64,000 nucleotides of DNA from Halobacteriales archaeon QS_4_70_19 (lineage in GTDB: Archaea > Halobacteriota > Halobacteria > Halobacteriales > Haloarculaceae): contig PXRM01000022.1 in the NCBI GenBank assembly GCA_003020985.1, positions 1-64,000 on the forward strand. Reading direction: 5' to 3'. The notes beneath the pieces are model-generated. The model made no database searches. It was given only the letters and a program-made list of their open reading frames with translations, and was not told the DNA's origin. The position numbers and the translations under genes were made by a program. The first letter of the stretch is position 1, and every line of letters begins with the position of its first letter. This document shows positions 1-8,862 of the stretch, piece after piece.

Positions 1-52
1 TGAGTTCTGCGTGCTGTTCGTCCGACAGTTCGACGCGGATGTTTTTGACCAT
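1..52 (-). CDS. N-terminus of a small protein truncated by the window edge (MVKNIRVELSDEQHAEL...)
   Basis: ATG at 52 on minus strand, open to window edge; resembles short haloarchaeal MKNIRV-type proteins. Confidence 0.5.
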   Translation of the reverse strand, partial: MVKNIRVELSDEQHAEL

Positions 53-82
53 ACATCTTGTTCACAACCGTAACAGATATGT

Positions 83-452
83 GTGTCGCTCGCGTTGTCC
101 TTTGTACTGCATCGGAGCCAAAAATGGAGCCGGTGCAGGGGTCGCCGTAGGCCGGCCCTAAACTCGGAGTCGTTGAACGTGTCGCTCCGACTCCCCTTGT
201 TGGGGGCGCGAAACACGGGAGTCCACCGAGAATTAAAGCGGTGTGAGCCAGCCGGTCGCCACGGCGTGTTGTCGTGGCGAACGTGCGCTTCCATACGCCA
301 ACGCCTCGCCGGATAACGCCCGGCGGGAGTACGCCCGAGGACACAGAACAGTCTCCTCCGGCAGAACGCTGTGCATGCAACCCGCCCGTGACGGTCGTGG
401 AGTATGGGCCGAAACCCCATCGTGGGGGAACGCCCATGACTTCAGTCATGGG
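83..452 (+). pseudogene. Decayed 3' end of an IS200/IS605-family tnpB with preserved right-end hairpin
   Basis: Residual TnpB C-terminus-like reading (..ALNSESLNVS..) followed by structured segment and perfect hairpin CCCATGACT-TC-AGTCATGGG at 433-452 typical of IS200/IS605 right ends. Confidence 0.55.
433..452. repeat. Perfect 9-bp stem hairpin (IS200/IS605 right-end type)
   Basis: cccatgact tc agtcatggg read directly. Confidence 0.8.
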
Positions 453-496
453 TAGCTTACTAGACGTGCGATATCATCCGCCGGCGACGACCGCCC

Positions 497-1498
497 TTAG
501 ACGACGAGGCTGTCGCCGCTGGCCGGTCGCTCCTCGGCCAGCGGGAGCGTGAACTCGACGACGTTCCCCCCGTCGTCCGTCTCGATGTGGACGGTCCCAC
601 CGAGCGACTCCGCACACCACTTCATCACGAACAGGCCGACGCCGGTCCCGTGTCGCATCGCGGTCGTCTCCTCGATGTCGTCGAGCGCTGCGACCTCCAT
701 CTCCGGGATCGGGGGAGCGCCGTCGACGATGCGGACCCGGGCCTGCCGTTCTCCCGGCTCCGCGGCCACCGTCACTTCGACCGTCGGCGCCCCGTCCGCG
801 TGTTCGACGGCGTTCTCGATGGCGTGCTCGAACGCGACCCGCAGCTCCTGGTCCGCCGACACCAGCACCCCCTTCTCGCCCTCGACGGTGATGGTCGCGT
901 CGGGACAGTCGGCCCGGAACCCGTCGGCGACAGCCTCGATGAGCGCCGTGACCGGGGTCGGGGTGCGGTCGCAGTCGTCGGTCGCGGCGACCGCCTCGAT
1001 CCTGGCCACCGCGTCGATCAGCTCGGCGATCTCCGTGGCGACCTGGACGATGCGCTCGACCCACTCGCGGTGGCCCTCGGCGTCGACCGCGTCCGACGGC
1101 TCCGGGACCGGGTCCAGCAGGAGCTCCTCGGCGTACCCTCGGACGATCATCACGTCGTTGCGGAGGTTGTGCCGGATGATGCGGTAGAGGAGCCGGAGCC
1201 GGCGCGAGCGCGTCTTGAAGGTCGTGGTGTCGCGCAGTTCCGCCAGGACGAACGGCTCGCCGCCGGACACGAACCGGCACAGCGCTGCGGCACGGACGTG
1301 ACGCTCGACCGCGGCCGGGGAGAGCCGGGACGCCTCGGCGCTGAACGCCGCCACCGGCAGCCCGCACAGTTCGTCGACGTCGTACCCGAGCAGGGCCGCG
1401 GCGGCGGCGTTGGCATCCCGGACCACCCCCGACTCCGGGTCCTGCAGGAGCAGCGGGGTCCGCACGTGCTCGGCGAAGTCCGGGAGCTGGGAACGCAT
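497..1498 (-). CDS. PAS-domain sensor histidine kinase
   Basis: 333 aa; PAS-like N-terminus, 'RIIRHNLRNDVMIVRGYAEEL' H-box, 'GVGLFVMKWCAESLGGTVHIETDDGGNVVEFTLPL' ATPase domain. Confidence 0.9.
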   Translation of the reverse strand: MRSQLPDFAEHVRTPLLLQDPESGVVRDANAAAAALLGYDVDELCGLPVAAFSAEASRLSPAAVERHVRAAALCRFVSGGEPFVLAELRDTTTFKTRSRRLRLLYRIIRHNLRNDVMIVRGYAEELLLDPVPEPSDAVDAEGHREWVERIVQVATEIAELIDAVARIEAVAATDDCDRTPTPVTALIEAVADGFRADCPDATITVEGEKGVLVSADQELRVAFEHAIENAVEHADGAPTVEVTVAAEPGERQARVRIVDGAPPIPEMEVAALDDIEETTAMRHGTGVGLFVMKWCAESLGGTVHIETDDGGNVVEFTLPLAEERPASGDSLVV

Positions 1499-2247
1499 CT
1501 ACCCTCCCGTAGCATCCAGGGACGGGTACCCTTCCCGTCGAATAGTTCGACAGTTTATGTACGATCACCCACACTCCACCGGCGGACAGCCGCGACCGTC
1601 GGCACCAGTGACGACCCGGGAACAGGTCCGACGGGCCGTTGACCGGCGGGTAACCGGGCGTCGTTTCCGAGGGGTCGGCTGAGACTTATCCGTGGCGACC
1701 ACGGCAAGACGGATAGGCGCCCGATGGGCCGGTTCCGGTGACTGTGGCTGTCTCCCCCCGGCCCGCGGGTGCCTCGGGCGACCGCTCGCCGTGTGGGCGA
1801 CTGGCGGCGCCCGAGACGCGCCCCGGCCACTGGCCGGACATTCGGCGGCCGGGGCGTGGACAGCCAGCGGCGCTCGGTTCGCAGGCGGCCCGGTGACGGT
1901 CCAGCCCTCCAGGTGGTGTGTGCCACACCCCAGCAACGCCGTCCTGCTCGGGACCCACATCCACTATATCCCGACGTTTTCTGGACAATCGCCGACCCAT
2001 CCGGCCAAATGTACAGACGAGATGGTTTTCAACAGATGAACTGACTTGAGCGAGTTTTAATTACAAAATTCGTCTTCCGTCTCCGGTCCGTAGTCCGGGT
2101 AGCGACGTCCACCCGATACACCACCAGGCGGACGGAGGCACACGGGACCCCTCCGGCGATACCGGAACGACTGCGGTGGTTCGCCCGCAGGGAATGCTAT
2201 TATCAATCATTAACTTTATCCGGGAGCGGTCCTTCGTCCGGGATACG

Positions 2248-2391
2248 ATGGATCAGCCAGCCCCACTCGTCCCGCAGATGCCGACCCCGACCGAGACGCC
2301 CGAGGAGACACGCCCGACTGCCGACGGCGGCGAGCGCCGACAGCTTCCGGAGCGGACCTTCGGCGCGCCGCTCGTCCCCGACTACCGGTAG
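2248..2391 (+). CDS. Small hypothetical protein (MDQPAPLVPQMPTPTETPEETRPTADGG...)
   Basis: 47 aa ORF preceded by an AT-rich TATA-like stretch (attaactttatcc). Confidence 0.4.
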   Translation: MDQPAPLVPQMPTPTETPEETRPTADGGERRQLPERTFGAPLVPDYR

Positions 2392-2520
2392 ACTGCCGGT
2401 CGTCCCGACAGCCCGCTGCCGACGGCCGCTGACCCGACCGACCGGTCCCCGCCAGTCGCCCGCCCGGAAGCCCGCGGTCCCCGACAGCCACCTCCGGCGC
2501 CGTCCCCGGCGCCACCACGC

Positions 2521-2718
2521 TCACTCGAACAGCGCGCCGTGGCGCTGTGCCAGGTCGGTGTACCCGCCGGAATGGTACTCGTCGAAGACGGCGTCCGGGT
2601 CGATGTCCGTCGCGGCCGGCACGACCGAGGCGGGCGTCCCGCGGAGGACGACGCCCGGCCGGACGCTCGCGTCGGCCGCGACGGACCCCTCGAACGCGTA
2701 GCCTCGACTGTCGGCCAT
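2521..2718 (-). CDS. Small hypothetical protein
   Basis: 65 aa, acidic, GC3-rich frame. Confidence 0.5.
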   Translation of the reverse strand: MADSRGYAFEGSVAADASVRPGVVLRGTPASVVPAATDIDPDAVFDEYHSGGYTDLAQRHGALFE

Positions 2719-2850
2719 GTTCGGGGGCGACGAACCCCACGGGCAAAGTCATGTGTGTTGGTATCACCCCACGAGTCCGCGTGTCGGAGGGGCCGTACAC
2801 CCGGCGCGACGACCGGCAGGCCCTTGCTCGCGGGGGCCCGACGCGGAGCC

Positions 2851-3792
2851 GTGACGGACGCCGACCACTGCAACGCCGGCTTCGAGCGCCTGTTCGCCGG
2901 CGACGGCCTCACCGTCGGAACGGGCTTCCCCCTCACCGACAACCGGCAGTCCCGCCCGCCGGTCGGGCGGGAGGTGGCGCTCGCGGCGCACGCCGAGGCG
3001 GTCGGCTTCGACGGGCTCTGGGCCCGCGACGTGCCCTTCCGCTGGCCCCGCTTTCGCGACACCGGCCAGACGTACGACACGTTCCCGTGGCTGAGCCACG
3101 TCGCCGCCCACACGGAGGACGTGGCGCTCGGTACCGCGAGCGTCGTCCTCCCGCTGCGCCACCCGGCCCACGTCGCGAAGGCGGCCGCCACCGTCGACCG
3201 GCTGTCCGGCGGCCGGCTCGTCCTCGGGGTGGCGACGGGCGACCGCGACCCGGAGTACGACGCGTTCGGCGCCGACGCCGACGAGCGCGGCGCCCGGTTC
3301 CGCGAGTCCGTCGCTGCGATGCGGGCGCTGTGGCGCGGGGAGTTCCCCGCGGTCGACTTCGGCGGCGACCGCGGCGGCCTGGAGGGTGACCTCGACCTCG
3401 TGCCGAAGCCGGCGAGCGGGACGCTCCCCCTCCTCCCGACCGGCCACTCGCGCCAGACGGTCGAGTGGCTCGGCGCGAACGGCGACGGCTGGCTGTTCTA
3501 CCACCTGCCCGAGGACACCCTCGAGTCCTACCTGGCGGACTGGCGTGCGGCCGCCGGCGAGAAGCCGTTCGCGATGGCGCTCCGCCTCGAACTGGCCGAC
3601 GACCCTACCGCCGATCCCGAGCACGTCCACCAGGGGTACCGCGCGGGCAACGAGTGGGTCGTCGACTTCCTCCGTCGGCTCGAAACGGCGGGCGTCGACC
3701 ACGTCCTCGTCGGCGTCGACGAGGCCCGCGAGGAAAGCGACCCGGAACGGGCGCTGACGCGGTTCGGCGAGACGGTGCTCGACCGGCTGTGA
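2851..3792 (+). CDS. Luciferase-like (LLM-class) flavin-dependent oxidoreductase
   Basis: 'VALAAHAEAVGFDGLWARD', 'VDRLSGGRLVLGVATGD' LLM motifs; GTG start. Confidence 0.85.
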   Translation: MTDADHCNAGFERLFAGDGLTVGTGFPLTDNRQSRPPVGREVALAAHAEAVGFDGLWARDVPFRWPRFRDTGQTYDTFPWLSHVAAHTEDVALGTASVVLPLRHPAHVAKAAATVDRLSGGRLVLGVATGDRDPEYDAFGADADERGARFRESVAAMRALWRGEFPAVDFGGDRGGLEGDLDLVPKPASGTLPLLPTGHSRQTVEWLGANGDGWLFYHLPEDTLESYLADWRAAAGEKPFAMALRLELADDPTADPEHVHQGYRAGNEWVVDFLRRLETAGVDHVLVGVDEAREESDPERALTRFGETVLDRL

Positions 3793-4044
3793 GGCGGGAG
3801 ACGCGGGGAGCCCGGAGTCGGCTGGTATCTGGACCCCGGTCACTTCACTTCGGATGCGGACATCTCTGATTTCATTCGTCCGATCGGTCGTCAGAGTTCC
3901 CAACTCTGAGAATATGTCGAAGTTTCCCATCCTACCGAGGCATGACCGGCCACACCGCGACGCACGACCAACTACTGAGCCCCGGGGCGACCGAGGGCTT
4001 GCAGCGCCCCTACAGTTTTGTCGAGGGGACTCCCAGGGCGGGGC

Positions 4045-5625
4045 ATGGCATCACACGCTACGATAGCCGACACGCTGGAGCGGACGGCGGACCTCCACCC
4101 GGACCGGGAGGCCGTCGTCTACCCGGCGAAGGACCAGCGGTGGACGTACGGGGAGTTCGACCGGAAGGCCAACCGGCTGGCGAACGCCCTGGCCGACCTC
4201 GGGGTCGAGAAGGGGGACCGCGTCTCCACGATGCTGTTCAACGGCTCGGAGATCGTCCTCGCGGTGTACGCCTGCGCCAAACTGGGCGCCGTGTTCAACC
4301 CGCTCAACTACCGGCTCCCGGCGGGCGAGGTGGAGTACATCGTCAACGACGCCGGTTCGACGGTCATGCTGTACGAGACCGACACCCGCGAGGCCGTCGC
4401 GGGCGCACGCAACGCCCTCGAGACGGTCTCCGAGTACGTCTACGTCGACGAGGACGTGCCCGGGGGCGACCACGACTTCTACGATCTGCTCGCGGACGCG
4501 AGCCCGGAGCGGCCGGACACCGTGGTCGAGGAGACGGACGCGTACGCGTTCATCTACACCTCCGGGACGACGGGCCGGCCGAAGGGCGTCGTCCACGAGC
4601 ACCGGGACATGCTGGAGCACAACCTGCTCTGCATCGCGGAGATGAACCTCGAGCGGAGGGACGTGGGGCTGTCCGCGCTCCCGCTGTACCACTGCGCGGA
4701 GCTGCACGCGAACCTGTTCCCGCGGGTCCAGCGCGGCGCGACGAACGTCATCCACCACGAGTTCGACCCCGTCCAGGTACTCGACGCCATCGAGGAGCAC
4801 GGGGTGACCGTCTTCTTCGCGGCGCCGACGGCGTGGAACGGCGTGGCCCGGACGGCGGCCGAGACCGACCACGACGTCTCCTCGCTCCGGCTGGGGCTGT
4901 ACGGCGCAGCGCCGATGCCCGAGGAGGTGCTCGACGCCTGCATGGAGCACCTCTGCGAGGACTACGTCCAGGCGTACGGGATGACCGAGATCGGCCCCTG
5001 TGGCACCTTCCAGAGCCCGGAGGAGCAGCTCACGAAGCAGGGCTCGGCCGGGCTCCCGGCGCTCAACCACCGCGTCCGTATCGTCGAACCGGACGCCGAC
5101 CCCGACCGGACCGTCGAACAGGGCGACATCGGCGAGATCCTCTTCGCTGGGCCGTGCACGATGCGGGAGTACTGGAACCGGCCGGAGGCGACCCGCGAGT
5201 CCCTCCGCGAGCACGAGGGGCGGGAGTGGTACTACACGGGCGACCTGGGCTACCGCGACGAGGACGGCTACCTCTACGTCGTCGACCGGAAGGACGACAT
5301 GATCGTCTCCGGCGGGGAGAACGTCTACCCCGCGGAGGTCGAGGACGTGCTGTTCCGTCACGAGGCGGTCGTGGAGGCCGCCGTCGTCGGCGAGGACGAC
5401 GACGAGTGGGGGCAGCGCGTCGTCGCGTACGTCGTCGGCGATACGGACGCCGCGGCGCTGGACCAGTTCTGCCTGGAGAGCGACGACCTGGCCGACTTCA
5501 AGCGCCCACGCGCGTACTACTTCGTCGAGGAGCTCCCCAAGAACCCCTCCGGGAAGGTCCAGAAGTTCCGGCTCCGGAGCGGGGACGACGACGCCGGCGA
5601 CGTCGAGAGCGTCGACGTGGCCTGA
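4045..5625 (+). CDS. AMP-dependent acyl-CoA synthetase/ligase
   Basis: 'YTSGTTGRPKG' P-loop, 'YGMTEIGPC', 'YTGDLGYRDEDGYLYVVDRKDDMI', 'PKNPSGKVQKFRLR'. Confidence 0.95.
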   Translation: MASHATIADTLERTADLHPDREAVVYPAKDQRWTYGEFDRKANRLANALADLGVEKGDRVSTMLFNGSEIVLAVYACAKLGAVFNPLNYRLPAGEVEYIVNDAGSTVMLYETDTREAVAGARNALETVSEYVYVDEDVPGGDHDFYDLLADASPERPDTVVEETDAYAFIYTSGTTGRPKGVVHEHRDMLEHNLLCIAEMNLERRDVGLSALPLYHCAELHANLFPRVQRGATNVIHHEFDPVQVLDAIEEHGVTVFFAAPTAWNGVARTAAETDHDVSSLRLGLYGAAPMPEEVLDACMEHLCEDYVQAYGMTEIGPCGTFQSPEEQLTKQGSAGLPALNHRVRIVEPDADPDRTVEQGDIGEILFAGPCTMREYWNRPEATRESLREHEGREWYYTGDLGYRDEDGYLYVVDRKDDMIVSGGENVYPAEVEDVLFRHEAVVEAAVVGEDDDEWGQRVVAYVVGDTDAAALDQFCLESDDLADFKRPRAYYFVEELPKNPSGKVQKFRLRSGDDDAGDVESVDVA

Positions 5626-5727
5626 CGGCGAGCGGCGTGACACGCCCCGGGTGCGGGGTCGGTGGCCCCGACCGCCCCGGTACCGGTGGGCGAAACAGGT
5701 TTGCCACGTCCACCCACACGTCCGCGT

Positions 5728-6861
5728 ATGTCCACGGAGACGTTCACCCTGGCTGCGGCACAGGTCGAACCGGTCTACCACGACAAGGAGGGGACGCTGG
5801 ACCGCACCTGCGAGTGGATCGAGCGCGCCGGTGACGCCGGCGCGGACCTCGTAGTCTTCCCGGAGACGTACTTCCCGGGGTACCCGTACTGGCGCGGTAG
5901 CGTCTCCATCCCCCGGTGGACGGAGCTGATGGTCGACCTCCAGAAGAACAGCCTCCACGTCGCCGACGATGCCGTCGAGGTCATCGGCGAGACGGCCGCC
6001 GAAGCCGACGTCCACGTCGCGCTGGGGACCAACGAGCGCAGCGACCGGGCCGGGAGCGATACGCTGTACAACTCCATCTTCTACTTCGACCGGACCGGAG
6101 CGCTGCGGGGTCGCCACCGGAAGCTGATGCCCACCCACGAGGAGCGGGCCATCTGGGGCCGGGGCGACCCGTCCAGCCTCGCCACCTACGACACGGATAT
6201 CGGTCGGGTCGGCGGGCTGGTGTGTTACGAGAACCACATGACTCTCTCGAAGGCCGCACTCACCGCGAACGGCGAGGAGATCCACGCCGCGGTGTGGCCG
6301 GGCTTCTGGGAGCAGCACGGCCACCCGGGCGACAAGACCCGCGCGGAGACCACCGAGGCGGTCGACACCTGCGACATCTACCCCGCGATGCGGGAGTACG
6401 CCTTCGAGACGCAGTCGTACGTCGCGGCCTGCTCGGCGTACATGAGCGACGACATCCCCGAGGAGTTCAGCGGGGAGGAACTCGGCTTCAACGTCGCCAG
6501 CGGCGGGAGCATGCTCGTCAACCCGGCCGGCATCGTGAAGGCCGGACCGCTGGTCGGCGAGGAGGGACTGCTCACGGCCGAGTTCGACCGCGACGAGCGC
6601 CGCGCCACCAAGGCCTACTTCGACGCGATGGGCCACTACACCCGGTGGGACGCGGTCAGCCTGGAGGTCAGCGACGAGACGCTGTCGCCGGTCCACCACC
6701 ACGACCACGACCCCGGTCGCGGTGCAGCCGCCGACCGGGCCCGGACGGATGGCGCCTCGGTCGCTGGCGACGAGGAGCTCTCGGCCGCCGAGGCGGAGGC
6801 CATCGCGACGGAGCACGACGTGCCGGTCGAGGCCGTCGAGGCCATCGCGGACGCGCTCTGA
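5728..6861 (+). CDS. Nitrilase-superfamily carbon-nitrogen hydrolase with C-terminal extension
   Basis: Glu 'VVFPETYFPGYPYW', Lys 'HRKLMPTHEERAIWGRGD', Cys 'GGLVCYENHM' catalytic triad motifs; His-rich linker and C-terminal helical segment. Confidence 0.9.
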   Translation: MSTETFTLAAAQVEPVYHDKEGTLDRTCEWIERAGDAGADLVVFPETYFPGYPYWRGSVSIPRWTELMVDLQKNSLHVADDAVEVIGETAAEADVHVALGTNERSDRAGSDTLYNSIFYFDRTGALRGRHRKLMPTHEERAIWGRGDPSSLATYDTDIGRVGGLVCYENHMTLSKAALTANGEEIHAAVWPGFWEQHGHPGDKTRAETTEAVDTCDIYPAMREYAFETQSYVAACSAYMSDDIPEEFSGEELGFNVASGGSMLVNPAGIVKAGPLVGEEGLLTAEFDRDERRATKAYFDAMGHYTRWDAVSLEVSDETLSPVHHHDHDPGRGAAADRARTDGASVAGDEELSAAEAEAIATEHDVPVEAVEAIADAL

Positions 6862-6948
6862 CCGCGGGGGTGGCGGGGCTCGTCCCACCCGGCTGATGCG
6901 GGGCAAAGGAACAGGATTTTAACCGCCCGCTCGGAAGGACTACCACCC

Positions 6949-7101
6949 ATGAGCAAGAAGTCGAAGGCCAAGAAGAAACGGCTGAGCAAACTCGAGAACC
7001 AGAACAACCGGGTCCCCGCGTGGGTCATCATGAAGACGGACCGCGACACCACCCGCAACCACAAGCGCCGAAACTGGCGGCGCAACGACACGGACGAGTA
7101 G
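6949..7101 (+). CDS. rpl39e: 50S ribosomal protein L39e
   Basis: [50 protein letters not shown]; absent from supplied track because only 50 aa. Confidence 0.97.
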   Translation: MSKKSKAKKKRLSKLENQNNRVPAWVIMKTDRDTTRNHKRRNWRRNDTDE

Positions 7102-7377
7102 ATGAGCGCGAGTGACTTCGAGGAGCGCGTGGTGACGGTCCCGCTGCGCGACGTGCAGGCCGAGGCCAAACACGAGCGCGCGGACAGGGCGATGAGCATC
7201 ATCCGCAGTCACCTCGCCCAGCATTTCAACGTCGAGGAGGCCGACGTGCGCCTGGACCCCTCCATCAACGAGGCGGTCTGGGAGCGCGGTCGCAAGAAGC
7301 CGCCCTCCAAGCTCCGCGTCCGGGCCGCCCGCTTCGAGGAGGAGGGCGAGGCCGTCGTCGAGGCAGAGACGGCGTAA
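7102..7377 (+). CDS. rpl31e: 50S ribosomal protein L31e
   Basis: 91 aa L31e-like sequence, start abuts L39e stop. Confidence 0.95.
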   Translation: MSASDFEERVVTVPLRDVQAEAKHERADRAMSIIRSHLAQHFNVEEADVRLDPSINEAVWERGRKKPPSKLRVRAARFEEEGEAVVEAETA

Positions 7378-7378
7378 C

Positions 7379-8044
7379 GTGCTCCGCGCGGCCTTCGGGG
7401 GCTCGTCGTACATCGGCGTTTTCAGCCGCGCCACCGACGACTGCTTGCTGATCCGCCGGGACGCCGAGGACGACATCCGGGAGTCGTTCGCCGAGGAACT
7501 GGGGGTGTCCGCCGTCCCGACGACGGTCGGCGGCTCGGCCACCGTCGGCGCGCTCGCGACCGGCAACGCGAACGGGCTGCTCGTCAGCAGCCGCGCCACC
7601 GACCGCGAGGTCGACCGCATCGCGGACGCCACGGACCTCCCGGTCGGCGAACTCCCCGGGCGCGTGAACGCGGCGGGCAACGTCGTCTGCTGCAACGACC
7701 ACGGCGCCTACGTCCACCCGGACCTCTCGCGCAACGCGGTGCAGGCCGTCCGGGACACGCTGGACGTACCGGTCGAGCGGGGCGACCTCGCCGGCGTCCG
7801 CACGGTGGGCACCGCCGCCGTCGCGACGAACCGGGGCGTCCTCTGCCACCCGAAGTCGACCGACGAGGAACTCGACTTCCTCGAGGACCTGCTGGACGTG
7901 CCCGCGGACCTCGGCACCATCAACTACGGCGGCCCGCTGGTCGGGTCGGGGCTCGTCGCGAACGAGCACGGCTTCGTCGTCGGGCAGGACACCTCCGGGC
8001 CCGAACTGGGCCGCATCGAGAACGCGCTCGGCTACATCGACTGA
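7379..8044 (+). CDS. eif6: Translation initiation factor aIF-6
   Basis: 221 aa; '[17 protein letters not shown]', '[14 protein letters not shown]', '[21 protein letters not shown]'; GTG start. Confidence 0.95.
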   Translation: MLRAAFGGSSYIGVFSRATDDCLLIRRDAEDDIRESFAEELGVSAVPTTVGGSATVGALATGNANGLLVSSRATDREVDRIADATDLPVGELPGRVNAAGNVVCCNDHGAYVHPDLSRNAVQAVRDTLDVPVERGDLAGVRTVGTAAVATNRGVLCHPKSTDEELDFLEDLLDVPADLGTINYGGPLVGSGLVANEHGFVVGQDTSGPELGRIENALGYID

Positions 8045-8282
8045 GTCGGGAGAGCAGCCCGTGTATCTGCTCTGTGATACCGTATTTATCGAGTAGCTCG
8101 GCGTCGACACTGGGAGTCCCCGATGACCTCGAGACGCGGGGTCCATCGTCGGCGGCGCGTCACCCGGCAGCGCCATCGCAGGGAGTGGCGACCGGCGGTA
8201 GGCGGGCCGTCGGTCGCCACCACCGTTCTCGTCGCCGCACCTCGCCGCAACCGATTTGTCGACCGCCGCCGACCGCCGCGGT

Positions 8283-8855
8283 ATGGCCGACGACACCGAC
8301 GCCGACGACCCGGACCACGAGCGCCGCCTCGTCGAGGGCTGGCAGGGCCGCTTCTACGAGGACTTCGAGGTGGGCGACGTCTACAAGCACCCGTACGGGC
8401 GCACCGTGACCGAGACGGACAACGTCTGGTTCACGAACCTGACGATGAACGTCAACCCGATGCACTTCAACGAGGCGTACGCCGCCGAGACGGAGTTCGG
8501 CGAGCGCCTCGTGGACGGGACGTACGTGTTCGCGCTGGCGGTGGGGATGAGCGTCGTCGACGTGAGCGCCAACGCCACCGCCAACCTCGGCTACGACGCG
8601 GTGCGCCACCACGCGCCCGTCTACCACGGCGACACCGTCTTCGCCGAGAGCGAGGTGCTGAGCAAGCGGGAGCTCGATTCCCGCGAGCACGTCGGCATCG
8701 TCACCACCGAACTCCGGGCGTTCAATCAGGACGACGACCTCGTGCTGTCGCTGGAGCGGACGCCGATGGTCCTCAAGCGGGAGTTCGCGGAGCCGTCCGC
8801 TGCGGCGCCGACGGGCTGGCCCGACGGCATCGGCTTCCAGCCCGGCGCGGAGTGA
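8283..8855 (+). CDS. MaoC-like hot-dog dehydratase
   Basis: 'YEDFEVGDVYKHPYGRTVTETDNVWFTNLTMNVNPMHFNEAYA' MaoC motif. Confidence 0.9.
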   Translation: MADDTDADDPDHERRLVEGWQGRFYEDFEVGDVYKHPYGRTVTETDNVWFTNLTMNVNPMHFNEAYAAETEFGERLVDGTYVFALAVGMSVVDVSANATANLGYDAVRHHAPVYHGDTVFAESEVLSKRELDSREHVGIVTTELRAFNQDDDLVLSLERTPMVLKREFAEPSAAAPTGWPDGIGFQPGAE

Positions 8856-8862
8856 GCGGGGG

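Noticed and set aside
1692-2044. Several 90-130 aa ORFs on both strands
   Set aside because: No codon-bias support or motifs; treated as intergenic.
4051-6906. 951-aa minus-strand ORF antisense to the acyl-CoA ligase and nitrilase
   Set aside because: GC-driven shadow ORF; composition is Arg/Val/Leu/Asp-rich without motifs, while both plus-strand genes have clear family motifs.
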